NCBI GenBank assembly: GCA_012513605.1
Contig: JAAZBV010000156.1
Coordinates: 1 to 64,000, forward strand
Length of the DNA stretch: 64,000 bases
Source: Desulfatiglans sp.
GTDB lineage: Bacteria > Desulfobacterota > DSM-4660 > Desulfatiglandales > HGW-15
Direction: 5' to 3'
In this document: positions 55,115-63,642 of the stretch, piece after piece
Position numbering within the stretch: the stretch's first letter is position 1
Layout of the letters: every line of letters starts with the position of its first letter
Made by a program: the position numbers and the translations under genes
The notes under the pieces: generated by a model
What the model saw: the letters and a program-made list of their open reading frames with translations, nothing else
Database searches by the model: none
Told to the model about the DNA's origin: nothing

Positions 55115-55714
55115 ATGAAGTGTAAAAACCATCCAAACCGTAATGCTGATAAATTCTGTGCAAGCTGCAACATACCTGTATGTGATGACTGCGCTGAAGA
55201 GGTGAAACCGGGGCAGTATCTGTGCTTTAACTGCGCGATGCTCCAGACAGTATCTGGTGCGGGCGGTTCACTTGTGGAAAAAAAGAAAAAGGCGCTGGAA
55301 AAAGAACATGAAAAAAAGAAAACAACCTGGGGGCCTTTTCATTATTTTGTACTCCTGTCCTGTGTACTTATAAGCGTAATGTGGGTGGTTATACTCTTTG
55401 GCGGTGAAAGTGCGCCCGGGCAGAAGATGGATTACTCTAAAAAGGGAAGGGTATTGCTTTTTATGGTGGATAGTTCAATCAGGCGTTATCACCATTATGA
55501 AAACAAAGAATATCCTGATGATTTATTTGTATTGGTCCCTAAATATCTTCGCATGGCAAAAGAAGACCTGCACTATCTGAATGGGCTTATTTATAGAAAG
55601 GAGCCTGTTACAGGGTATACCCTTTCTCTTGCTGAATCTGAGCCTGGAAGCATGAATATAATTCTATCTCCTCAGGGCATTAAATATGGGGCAGAGAAGG
55701 GAGGGGTAGAATAA
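55115..55714 (+). CDS. B-box zinc-finger/membrane protein with pseudopilin-like tail
   Basis: A 199-aa protein with an unusual build. Residues 1-45 form a B-box-type zinc finger (CKNHPNRNADKFCASCNIPVC, then CAEEV and CFNCA). A charged coiled stretch (about 55-72) and a single membrane helix (about 76-97, LLSCVLISVMWVVILF) follow. The outer tail contains YPDDLFVLVPKYL, which resembles the EYPxxLxxLVPxYL signature in the C-terminal part of GspG-type pseudopilins. It overlaps the prepilin gene by 1 base (TAATG) and lies 106 bases after the pilus ATPase. The role is unknown; the context suggests pilus or secretion function. Confidence 0.65.
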   Translation: MKCKNHPNRNADKFCASCNIPVCDDCAEEVKPGQYLCFNCAMLQTVSGAGGSLVEKKKKALEKEHEKKKTTWGPFHYFVLLSCVLISVMWVVILFGGESAPGQKMDYSKKGRVLLFMVDSSIRRYHHYENKEYPDDLFVLVPKYLRMAKEDLHYLNGLIYRKEPVTGYTLSLAESEPGSMNIILSPQGIKYGAEKGGVE

Positions 55715-56163
55715 TGACCTTGAATAAAAAAGGGTTTACACTTGTAGAGATGATGGTTGTGTTTGCAATCATAGGCATCCTGGCGGCAACCGCCATACCT
55801 GCCTACAGTGTAATAAGGCAGAGGATATATGGCTCAGAGGCCAAGGTCATGCTCTATCAGATAATCAATGCCCAGATTGCATATTATCTGGAAAATAATG
55901 AGTATTTTAAGATAGGTGAAACTCTTAGTGTGTATCATGATGGAGCTAAACCAGAAAATGCGCGGGACGAGATTTATAAAAATCTGCATCTCGAAATCCC
56001 TAAAGGTCATTTTGTAGAATACGAACTACGTGTTGATGAAAATGGTGATTTTAATCTGATAATATCTTCATCCCCTGATGCGAATTTTACTTTATTCGAT
56101 GGTGCCTCTGTTGTAATGGCCACACTCTATAAAAATGGAAACGTGGAGATAGTTTTTCCGTAA
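55714..56163 (+). CDS. Type IV prepilin-like protein
   Basis: A 149-aa prepilin with a class III signal: a short basic leader MTLNKKG, cleavage after Gly, then FTLVEMMVVFAIIGILAATAIPAY, with Glu at position +5 as required for methylation and assembly. The globular C-terminal part is pilin-like and lacks the usual Cys pair. The start codon overlaps the stop of the upstream gene. It needs a prepilin peptidase (PilD), not seen here. Confidence 0.93.
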   Translation: MTLNKKGFTLVEMMVVFAIIGILAATAIPAYSVIRQRIYGSEAKVMLYQIINAQIAYYLENNEYFKIGETLSVYHDGAKPENARDEIYKNLHLEIPKGHFVEYELRVDENGDFNLIISSSPDANFTLFDGASVVMATLYKNGNVEIVFP

Positions 56164-56257
56164 TCTGATTAATAGATGTAAAATATTCCAATATTTAGAT
56201 ATAAATAACTCTATTTTGGCGTGTTAATGTAAGAATTGTAAGGCTAAGCTGATTTTT

Positions 56258-57769
56258 ATGAATCTTGAATCTCTCCTGAATAACCTGATTACCAGCGGTC
56301 TTCATATCACTGATCCTGATATCAATAAAAAACATAAGGTACTGAATATCTTTCAGATGGCATTGATTATCATTGCCCCTCTGGCAGGCCTGTTTTTCAG
56401 GATATCAACAGGGGACAGCCTCCTGTTTTTTGCATCAATTATGACTGCTGCCCTCATGGCAGCGGGGATTATGCTCCTAAGAAAGAGCGGAAACCTTGTT
56501 ATCTGCGGCAATTATGCCATTTTTATCTTATGGGCATTCATATCCATCATATCCTGGAAGACCGGGGCCATTTCCATTGATGGCATCATCAACCCATCCT
56601 GGATATTGAATGCAGGGCTGATACTCCTGGCAATATTCCTCAATGGATATCTTTCAGGTACAATATGGGCAGCCCTGATATTTGTCCAGACAGGCATAAT
56701 CATCTTTCTTTTCCGCAAAGGATACCTTTTTACAAGTATTATTCCACCAGACATTGCCGCTACATATTTCATGGGCGTTTACCTGTTATGCCTCCTATTC
56801 ATCCTTCTTTTTGCCTTTTTGTTTGAGAAGGAAAAAAGCGATGCCATGATCAGGGAACAGGGGAAATCACAGACCATAAGAGAATCTAAAAGGTATATGG
56901 ATGATATATTTGACAGGTACCCTTTACCGACCTTTGTACTGGATAAAAGGCACAGGGTTATCCAGTGGAACAGGGCATGCAGTGGAATATCCGGCATATC
57001 CGGTGAAGATGCCTTAGGCAAAAGGGTCTGGGAAGGCTTTCATATGAGCGGTCATGAGAGTAGCATGGCCGATATACTGCTTGAAGATATTGATTCAATA
57101 TCAGGGCTCTTTAAAGAAGAGGTTGTATCATCTGACAAGGGATGGTTTGAACTTAATACAATTCTGCCCGGGCTTCATGGGGGGACAAGGGCAATAATAA
57201 CCGCGGCCCCTATTTATGACGAAAATAATGATATCAGGGGCGCAATCCAGACCATACAGGAGATGAAACATATTCAGGTAGAGGGCGGTGTACAGGATTA
57301 TCTTGATGAGGCATTTCCAAGGGCGGTCTTCAAGGTAGATATAAAAGGAAAGATTACATTCTGGAACAGGGCATGCACTGAGCTGTTCGGATTTGATATA
57401 GATGAAATGGCAGGGCGAAGTCCGCTGGATATTATTGATAAGGATTACCGACCCCTGTTTAAAAATATATTTGTAAAGGTCTTTAAGGGTGAATCATTTC
57501 CTGATCAGGAATTGAGGTATGTATCAAAACAGGATAACCCTGTTTATGCTATTGTAAGGATATTCTCCTGTCATAACCCGGAAAAAGGGCAGATGGAATG
57601 CGTCTTGATAAATACAGATATTACTGCCATACAGCTAAAATTGTTAAAAATGAAACAGCTTGTATCAGAGGGCAAAGAAAAATATCGGGCCCTTTCAGAA
57701 GAGTATGACCTGTTCAGAAAAAACATATCCAATTTTGTCCGGAAAAAAGATAACCCGTCAGCAGAATAG
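56258..57769 (+). CDS. Membrane protein with two PAS domains
   Basis: A 503-aa protein. The N-terminal half has about six membrane helices (about 30-195). Two PAS domains follow (about 222-340 and 342-460; FDRYPLPTFVLDKRHRVIQWNRACSGISG and FPRAVFKVDIKGKITFWNRACTELFG). A short coiled coil ends it. There is no kinase, GGDEF, EAL or HTH output domain, so it must signal through a partner. It lies 94 bases after the prepilin gene and could be its sensory companion. A histidine kinase tail exists at the window end, but far away. Confidence 0.8.
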   Translation: MNLESLLNNLITSGLHITDPDINKKHKVLNIFQMALIIIAPLAGLFFRISTGDSLLFFASIMTAALMAAGIMLLRKSGNLVICGNYAIFILWAFISIISWKTGAISIDGIINPSWILNAGLILLAIFLNGYLSGTIWAALIFVQTGIIIFLFRKGYLFTSIIPPDIAATYFMGVYLLCLLFILLFAFLFEKEKSDAMIREQGKSQTIRESKRYMDDIFDRYPLPTFVLDKRHRVIQWNRACSGISGISGEDALGKRVWEGFHMSGHESSMADILLEDIDSISGLFKEEVVSSDKGWFELNTILPGLHGGTRAIITAAPIYDENNDIRGAIQTIQEMKHIQVEGGVQDYLDEAFPRAVFKVDIKGKITFWNRACTELFGFDIDEMAGRSPLDIIDKDYRPLFKNIFVKVFKGESFPDQELRYVSKQDNPVYAIVRIFSCHNPEKGQMECVLINTDITAIQLKLLKMKQLVSEGKEKYRALSEEYDLFRKNISNFVRKKDNPSAE

Positions 57770-57781
57770 ATAAGGGTTTAA

Positions 57782-58138
57782 CTACCAGAGCCAGTCACCG
57801 TTTGAGTCCCACCTGCTGTTGACATTCACACCAACTTTGGAAAGTATGTGATGAAATAGAAAGCGCCTGTTTCCACTGAAGTAACCAAGGTCTATGTCAT
57901 ACTGGTGGGGCTCATATCCTTCCTGAATAGCCTCTGATAAAGAGATGGTTTTTGCTGTTTTACCCATGAGGCACTTATAGCCCCCAAATATTGAATGGTA
58001 AACTTTGTCCTCTTCGGTCACGATTACAACTGTATTATCCGGGGGGCTTTCCTCGACTGTTATAAAAATGCTCATAAAAAGCCCGATCATAACAAGACTT
58101 AAAAATATAACCACAGCTATTTTATGAATTTTTTTCAT
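57782..58138 (-). CDS. Small exported protein with a KVYH...GYxP-type motif
   Basis: A 118-aa protein with an N-terminal membrane helix or signal (about 6-26). Residues 42-78 read KVYHSIFGGYKCLMGKTAKTISLSEA followed by GYEPHQYD. This resembles the small module YHxxxCxxL...ISLxEAxxxGYxPC that follows nucleases and other exported proteins, but the usual cysteines are partly replaced. It is convergent with the PAS gene (12-base gap). Function unknown. Confidence 0.6.
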   Translation of the reverse strand: MKKIHKIAVVIFLSLVMIGLFMSIFITVEESPPDNTVVIVTEEDKVYHSIFGGYKCLMGKTAKTISLSEAIQEGYEPHQYDIDLGYFSGNRRFLFHHILSKVGVNVNSRWDSNGDWLW

Positions 58139-58253
58139 CCCCAGAGCTCCTTTACAGGGCCATTTAACCGGATACTTTACATTGTTTAAGTGTATTACTA
58201 TATCCGCACCAGTAAAGTCAATCGGCCTTTAATTGAAATAACAGGAATCCGGA

Positions 58254-58676
58254 TTAATTTTCATCGTTTTTTTTATCCGGTTCCGGGAATTTTATAAAAT
58301 GAACACCCTCATCCTCTAATATCTTTTCCTCTTCCCTGGTTGCTGTACCTCTTATATTTCGTGCCTCTGTTGCTCCATAATGTATTTTTAATGCCTCTTT
58401 TGTAAATTGAGTACCAGTATCTTCAAATTCATTCTGGATATAGTTCACTATCTCCATTGCGAGTTTCTGATAATCAATGGGTAGACTCGGGTTTTTCTTA
58501 TCGGATCTTGTGGAGGATTTCATGGCAACAGGCGAAAGTAACCGTTTTACCTTAGTGTTTTCACATATGGGGCAGCTAATCAGGCGCTTTGCGCCCTGCC
58601 TTTCATAGGATTCAAGATTATCAAACCACCCTTCAAAGGTATGTCCATTTGCGCACATAAGGTCAAATGCTATCAT
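58254..58676 (-). CDS. DUF1178 family protein
   Basis: A 140-aa protein of the DUF1178 family: MIAFDLMCANGHTFEGWF at the start, then SCPICENTKVKRLLSPVA. The Cys9 and His12 pair with the CPIC motif, giving a rubredoxin-like zinc site. It ends in an acidic tail with EEEKILEDEGVHFIKFP. It is common in proteobacteria and has no known function. It is separated from the next upstream gene by a divergent region. Confidence 0.88.
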   Translation of the reverse strand: MIAFDLMCANGHTFEGWFDNLESYERQGAKRLISCPICENTKVKRLLSPVAMKSSTRSDKKNPSLPIDYQKLAMEIVNYIQNEFEDTGTQFTKEALKIHYGATEARNIRGTATREEEKILEDEGVHFIKFPEPDKKNDEN

Positions 58677-58823
58677 TTTTATATCCTGTTCTGTATATGC
58701 ATGGATCTTTTTATATTTACAGCTTAACCTGTGTTATAAAATTATACAATTATAGAAATACACTATCAGATTAGTTCATGGTTTGTCCACAGGCTTCTGA
58801 AATTATTGAGGTAAAAAGGTGTT
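58677..58823. other. Divergent intergenic region
   Basis: About 150 bases between the DUF1178 gene and the small frame at 58824. AT-rich, with no repeat and no clear promoter. Confidence 0.4.
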
Positions 58824-59000
58824 ATGGTTAAACATGAAGATCTATTTCATGCATCACCAGATTTGTGTTATAGAGTATGTAGTGAAAAACAGGTTGCTGC
58901 CGATATCCGGTATCCAAGATTTATGAAAAGAAAAGACCCCGGTTATCTTCTTATTAATAATAGATCAGCAAAGGGGCATAAAACTGGACACCTTTTCTAA
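58824..59000 (+). CDS. Small hypothetical protein upstream of rsmG
   Basis: A 58-residue frame with AAAAGGTG before the ATG, rich in charged residues and Cys-poor (MVKHEDLFHASPDLCYRV at the start). It overlaps the proposed rsmG start by 17 bases in another frame. Not recognised; it could be a translated leader that couples to rsmG. Confidence 0.35.
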   Translation: MVKHEDLFHASPDLCYRVCSEKQVAADIRYPRFMKRKDPGYLLINNRSAKGHKTGHLF

Positions 59001-59652
59001 AGAAAAAGAGATAATTACAAAAAGAATAAGCGAATACGGAATAGAGCTGACCTCTCATCAGGTTGATTTGCTGGGTATATTTTTAAACACCCTTATCGAG
59101 TGGAATAACAAGATCAATCTTACAGGCATATCCGACCGCATGAGGATTATAGATGAGCTTATCATTGATTCGCTTATCCCTGTCCCGCATCTACCCAGTG
59201 AGGGTAACCTTGTAGATATTGGAAGCGGCGCAGGGTTCCCTGCCATAATAATCAAGATAGCAATGCCTGGACTTAAAATCAGGTTGATCGAGGCAAATGG
59301 TAAAAAGGTTAGTTTTTTAAGGTATGTCATACATTCTCTCAAGCTAAAGGATATAGAGCCAATTAACAAACGTATCGAAAATATTACAGATGAAATCAGG
59401 GAGTGGGGATGTGACATGGTTACATCCAGGGCTATGACAGGGCTCACTGATGTCATCAGGCTTTCAAGTCCTTTATTAAAAAATGGAGGTTTTCTTGTAG
59501 GGTTTCTTGGCAAAAACAGGGAACAAGAATTTGCTAATGCGAGAGCATTGATGGAGCATTACAATCTTCATACACATAAGACAATCAACTATACCCTGTC
59601 AGACAAGGATGCAGAGAGGGCAATTGTAGTTTTACAAAAATTGGGGTTATGA
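58984..59652 (+). CDS. rsmG: 16S rRNA (guanine-527-N7)-methyltransferase RsmG
   Basis: A SAM-dependent methyltransferase that makes m7G527 in 16S rRNA. Motifs: EWNNKINLTGI, DIGSGAGFPAIIIKIAMP (SAM loop), LIEANGKKVSFL and TSRAM. No ATG, GTG or TTG lies upstream of TTG 59068, yet the family's first helix (IELTSHQVDLLGIFLNTLIEW) begins before that codon. The in-frame CTG at 58984 has AAGGGG 7 bases upstream and gives 222 residues, the normal RsmG size, so it is the favoured start. The cautious alternative is TTG 59068 (194 aa). It overlaps the small frame upstream. Confidence 0.88.
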   Translation: MDTFSKEKEIITKRISEYGIELTSHQVDLLGIFLNTLIEWNNKINLTGISDRMRIIDELIIDSLIPVPHLPSEGNLVDIGSGAGFPAIIIKIAMPGLKIRLIEANGKKVSFLRYVIHSLKLKDIEPINKRIENITDEIREWGCDMVTSRAMTGLTDVIRLSSPLLKNGGFLVGFLGKNREQEFANARALMEHYNLHTHKTINYTLSDKDAERAIVVLQKLGL

Positions 59653-59668
59653 TAATGATCGTTCCTCG

Positions 59669-59821
59669 ATGAATGAATTCGATAGCTTTAAGATAACAAA
59701 TTCGGACTTCAAGCTGGGGAAGTATGTTATTCAATCTAACAGGGATTTGCTAAATGTCAATGTAAGAGCCTGGAGATACAAAGGTTTTTTGCTTATTGAT
59801 TTTATAACGATTTTCCAATAA
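59669..59821 (+). CDS. Small ORF between rsmG and the toxin-antitoxin pair
   Basis: A 50-residue frame (MNEFDSFKITNSDFKLGKYV...) with no evident ribosome binding site. It may be a chance frame or a remnant. Not recognised. Confidence 0.2.
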   Translation: MNEFDSFKITNSDFKLGKYVIQSNRDLLNVNVRAWRYKGFLLIDFITIFQ

Positions 59822-59850
59822 GCTTAGTGGCATTTTAAGAGAGGTATAAT

Positions 59851-60048
59851 ATGAATATTATGAAAAAATATATCGTAGATGAACATCGCACACCTAAAGA
59901 GGTAATCATACCTGTGGATGACTTTAGAAAAATTGAAGAATTGCTGGGCTGGGATCTTGATGATGAATCCATTCGAGAATTACGTGAGGCACGAAAGGAC
60001 AGAGAAAGCGGAAATAAAGACGCATACGTTGATCTGGAATCATTATAA
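59851..60048 (+). CDS. Antitoxin of a RelBE/ParDE-like pair
   Basis: A 65-aa acidic protein (KEVIIPVDDFRKIEELLGWDLDDESIRELREARKDRES) with the pattern of antitoxins that partner small RelE-like toxins: a beta strand, a helix, then an acidic tail that binds the toxin. AGAGG lies 7 bases before the first ATG; a second ATG is 9 bases on. The stop overlaps the toxin start (TAATG), the usual coupled arrangement. Confidence 0.78.
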   Translation: MNIMKKYIVDEHRTPKEVIIPVDDFRKIEELLGWDLDDESIRELREARKDRESGNKDAYVDLESL

Positions 60049-60254
60049 TGGCTAAAGTAATAGTCCACCACAATGCAGTAAAATACCTAAAACATCTCCC
60101 CAAAGAAATAAAAGATAAAATCAAAGAAATACTCAAGCAAATAGAAAGTGACCCCCTGAATTACCCAGATATAAAGCAGATTGACCTCGCAGGTCGTTTA
60201 CCTGATGAATGGCGGGAATATAATAAGGAGCTTATACCTGTTTACAATAATTAA
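60048..60254 (+). CDS. RelE/ParE-like toxin, C-terminally short
   Basis: A 68-aa protein with the typical start of the RelE fold (AKVIVHHNAVKYLKHLPKEIKDKIKEILKQIESDPLNYPDIKQ). Family toxins go on for 15-25 more residues with VxYxID and a final R/H...Y, where the catalytic residues lie. Here the frame ends at ELIPVYNN. The toxin is therefore probably inactive or altered; a short deletion or frameshift near 60200 would explain it. The antitoxin, which overlaps it by 1 base, is intact. Confidence 0.65.
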   Translation: MAKVIVHHNAVKYLKHLPKEIKDKIKEILKQIESDPLNYPDIKQIDLAGRLPDEWREYNKELIPVYNN

Positions 60255-60301
60255 AAATACAAATTAAACTATGCTGAACAGCATATCAGGAGCATTTAAA
60301 T

Positions 60302-62650
60302 TTGAATAGATATATAAAAATCATAATCTGGGTCGTAGCTATCGGAGCGGTATTCGCATCAATAATCGGAGGATCGTTATGGTATTTCTGGTCAAGTAAC
60401 CTTCCCTATAGTGGAACCCTTGATGAATATAATCCTCCTGTTATCACCGAGGTATACAGCGCTGAAGGGGAGGTGATCGGCAGGTTCTGGAAAGAAAAAA
60501 GGATAGTTCTCCCCCTTGAAGAGATGCCAAAAAACCTGATCAACGCCTTTTTGGCTGCCGAGGATGGCCAGTTTTATAAACATAAGGGTATAAGTATTAC
60601 TGGCATTATAAGGTCAGTTATAAAAAACCAGCTAGCAGGGAGAAAAAAGCAGGGAGCAAGCACCATCACACAGCAGGTGGCCAGATTACTCCTGTTAAAG
60701 AGCCAGGAAAAGCAATACAAGAGAAAGGTAAGGGAGATAATCCTCTCATTTCAGATAGAAAAGAAATATTCAAAGGAAAAGATACTTTTTCTGTACCTGA
60801 ACGAGATATACCTTGGAAGCGGTGCGTATGGTGTTGAATCTGCTGCAAGAACATACTTTAATAAAGGTGTTGCTGAACTGAACCTTGCTGAATGCGCCAT
60901 GCTTGGAGGGCTCTATCAGGCGCCAACAAATTATTCTCCTATAAACAACTTTGAAAAGGCCAAAATCAGACAGAAATATACACTTAACAGGATGGTTCAT
61001 GATGGCTTCATAACAGAGGCTGAGAGAAAGGAGGCCCTTGAGACACCCATTATCATAAGTAAAGAACAGGAGAACACCTTTGATCGAAGCCCCCATTTTA
61101 CAGAGCATGTACGAAGATATCTTGAGAACAGGTATGGAAGAGATCTTCTTTACAGCGGCGGACTTAAGGTTTACACAACAGCAAGTCTTGATCTTCAGCA
61201 GAAGGCTGTAAAGGCCCTTGAAAAGGGTCTCAGGGAGCTGGATAAAAGAGAAGGTTACAGGGGGCCAATGGCGACCGCCACACCTGATGAATATGACCGT
61301 GTAAGAAAAGAGGCAGATGATATCTTCAGGAAGAGCCCGCCTGTAGAAGGTATGACAGTAAAAGGGATTGTTTCAGAGATAAATGATGATACAGGAGAGG
61401 CTACTGTGTTAACAGGCAACCTCAAGTGTCTCCTTGCCTTTGAAGGAATGAAATGGGCAAAGGCCTATAAACCGGGTGGAGCATATTCACCCCTGCCTAA
61501 AAGGATCAGTGATTCAATCAGTCAGGGCGATGTCATCCTGTGCCGGCTTGAAAAACCTGCACAGGAGCCATTTGACTGGACGATCCTTCTTGATCAGGAG
61601 CCTGTGGTTCAGGGTGCGATTTATACCCTGGAAAATCAGACGGGCAGAGTGAGGGCAATGGTAGGGGGGTACAGTTTCAGTGCGAGCCAGTTTGACAGGG
61701 CAAATCAGGCCAGACGTCAGCCAGGGTCAGTGTTCAAATCCTTTATATACGCGGCAGCGCTTGATAATGGCATGACCCCTGCGACTGTTATTCTTGATAC
61801 AGCATACTTATCCAGTCTTAATCCGGATGATGATATATGGCGCCCTAAAAACTACAAAGAGGAATTCCTCGGCCCCACCCTGTTCAGAAAGGGGCTTATA
61901 CTCTCAAAGAATGTAATAACAGTAAAGATATTGAGGCAGATCGGGATACAGACAACCATTGATTATGCCCGCAGGATGGGTATTGAATCTGAACTGGGGC
62001 ATGATCTTTCGCTTGCGCTCGGGACCTCAGGTGTTACCCTTAATGAGATAACCCGAGCCTATTCAGTGTTTGCCAATAATGGCATGCTTGTTGACCCCTA
62101 CTACATTGAAAAGATAGAGAACAGGGAAGGGATTATTTTAGAAGAAAACAACCCGAGTATGAGTCAGGCAATACCGGATGACATAGCTTATATGATGACA
62201 GATATCTTAAAGGGTGTTGTCATGGAAGGGACAGGCAGGAGGGTAAGGGAGCTATCGAGGCCTGCAGCAGGAAAGACAGGCACCACCAATGACCTGAAAG
62301 ACGCATGGTTTGTTGGTTATACACCTGAACTGATAACAGGTGTATGGGTGGGTTATGACTCAAATGTCTCTATGGGAAAAGAAGAGACAGGCTCAAGGGC
62401 TGCAAGCCCGATCTGGCTTTATTTTATGTCAGATGCCTTAAAAGACAGGCCTGTTCAGGATTTTGTAGCGCCAAAAAGTGTTGTATTTGCCAGGATAGAC
62501 AAGGATACAGGGCTTCTCGCAAGCCCATACTCAAAGGAGACTGTGTTTCAGAGTTTTAGAAAAGGGACAGAGCCTACAGAGTATGCAACAAAACCTGAAG
62601 CGCCAAGGTCAGGGAACTTCTCAGAGTTTGATATTGATTTTTCCGATTAA
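60302..62650 (+). CDS. mrcA: Penicillin-binding protein 1A (class A)
   Basis: A 782-aa bifunctional peptidoglycan synthase anchored by one N-terminal helix (about 5-27). The glycosyltransferase GT51 domain (about 60-230) has EDGQFYKHKGI (catalytic Glu near 87), GASTITQQVARLL and KYSKEKILFLYLNEIYLGSGAYGVE. The transpeptidase (about 440-720) has SVFK (nucleophile Ser near 476), SKN and KTGTTND (near 658). A PBP1A-type OB linker sits between. The start is TTG 60302, with CAGGAG about 10 bases upstream. It polymerises and cross-links the cell wall in the periplasm. Confidence 0.95.
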   Translation: MNRYIKIIIWVVAIGAVFASIIGGSLWYFWSSNLPYSGTLDEYNPPVITEVYSAEGEVIGRFWKEKRIVLPLEEMPKNLINAFLAAEDGQFYKHKGISITGIIRSVIKNQLAGRKKQGASTITQQVARLLLLKSQEKQYKRKVREIILSFQIEKKYSKEKILFLYLNEIYLGSGAYGVESAARTYFNKGVAELNLAECAMLGGLYQAPTNYSPINNFEKAKIRQKYTLNRMVHDGFITEAERKEALETPIIISKEQENTFDRSPHFTEHVRRYLENRYGRDLLYSGGLKVYTTASLDLQQKAVKALEKGLRELDKREGYRGPMATATPDEYDRVRKEADDIFRKSPPVEGMTVKGIVSEINDDTGEATVLTGNLKCLLAFEGMKWAKAYKPGGAYSPLPKRISDSISQGDVILCRLEKPAQEPFDWTILLDQEPVVQGAIYTLENQTGRVRAMVGGYSFSASQFDRANQARRQPGSVFKSFIYAAALDNGMTPATVILDTAYLSSLNPDDDIWRPKNYKEEFLGPTLFRKGLILSKNVITVKILRQIGIQTTIDYARRMGIESELGHDLSLALGTSGVTLNEITRAYSVFANNGMLVDPYYIEKIENREGIILEENNPSMSQAIPDDIAYMMTDILKGVVMEGTGRRVRELSRPAAGKTGTTNDLKDAWFVGYTPELITGVWVGYDSNVSMGKEETGSRAASPIWLYFMSDALKDRPVQDFVAPKSVVFARIDKDTGLLASPYSKETVFQSFRKGTEPTEYATKPEAPRSGNFSEFDIDFSD

Positions 62651-62797
62651 TAAGATTTGGGTACAGGTTTAATCATATTTTCAGTGGCTTACATGAGGCA
62701 TTTAACACGGGATGTAAAAGATTCTCTGTCTGCATTGGTACTTATTCGAAAGGTGCAGATAATCGCATGCCTATAATGAATCATTAAGGAGATAAAA

Positions 62798-63634
62798 TTG
62801 AGCAGGGCAAAGGGATATGAAGATTTTGGTAAATCGGTTTTTGTTGAGGAGATGCTGGATGCTGCAAGGCTCATGTCTGAAAGAGGGTGGGCTGAAAGAA
62901 ACGCCGGTAATATGAGCTGCATCATACCTGGCTCTGATGTTGTGAGATATTTTGACCCGGATCACGTAAAAAGGGTATTCCCTCTGGGTCTCAATATGAA
63001 AGAGCTTTCAGGCATGGTGATTCTTATTACGGCTGCAGGGTCATACTTCCGAAAGCTTAAAATTGACCCGGCTAAAGGCATGGGCGCTGTGAGGGTGTCA
63101 CTGGATGGTAACAGGCTTGAGCTTTTATGGGGTTTTGAAAGTGGTGCATCTCCTACAAGCGAGATGCACATGCATTTTATGGGGCATATAAAACGTCTTA
63201 AAAAAGAGCTAAACCACAGGGTGATACTTCATACCCATGCAACCAATACTATAATAATGTCTGCAAATGGCGCGCTTGATGAAAAGGCATTTACACGTGC
63301 CCTGTGGAACATGCATTCTGAGTGTGTTGTTGTATTCCCTGAAGGAGTTGGCCTTGTGCCCTGGATGGTCCCCGGTACACAGGAGATAAGCTCTGCAACC
63401 GCTGAAAAACTTGAAGATTTCAGGCTTATCATATGGCCTCTGCATGGCATTATAGCTACAGGCAACTCAATTGATGAGGCAATGGGGCTTATAGAGACGG
63501 TTGAAAAGACAGCTGAGATCTACATAAAAAGCATGGGGTTTGCTGACTCACTTAAACTTTTAACCGATAAGCAGGTGCTTGATACAGCTGCCCGTTTCAA
63601 TCTAAAGCCAAGGCAAGGAATACTGGAATTATAG
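62798..63634 (+). CDS. rhaD: Rhamnulose-1-phosphate aldolase RhaD
   Basis: A 278-aa class II aldolase that splits L-rhamnulose-1-phosphate into DHAP and L-lactaldehyde. It aligns end to end with E. coli RhaD (274 aa): WAERNAGNMS (31-40), TAAGSYFRKLKIDPAKGMG, PTSEMHMHF with the catalytic Glu at 122, HTHATN with zinc His 145 and 147, then VVFPEGVGLVPWMVPGT and the third zinc His in PLHGII. The start is TTG 62798, with AAGGAGA 5 bases upstream. No rhamnose isomerase, kinase or regulator is adjacent, so it may also serve fuculose- or other deoxy-sugar phosphates. Confidence 0.9.
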   Translation: MSRAKGYEDFGKSVFVEEMLDAARLMSERGWAERNAGNMSCIIPGSDVVRYFDPDHVKRVFPLGLNMKELSGMVILITAAGSYFRKLKIDPAKGMGAVRVSLDGNRLELLWGFESGASPTSEMHMHFMGHIKRLKKELNHRVILHTHATNTIIMSANGALDEKAFTRALWNMHSECVVVFPEGVGLVPWMVPGTQEISSATAEKLEDFRLIIWPLHGIIATGNSIDEAMGLIETVEKTAEIYIKSMGFADSLKLLTDKQVLDTAARFNLKPRQGILEL

Positions 63635-63642
63635 TGTAAAGC

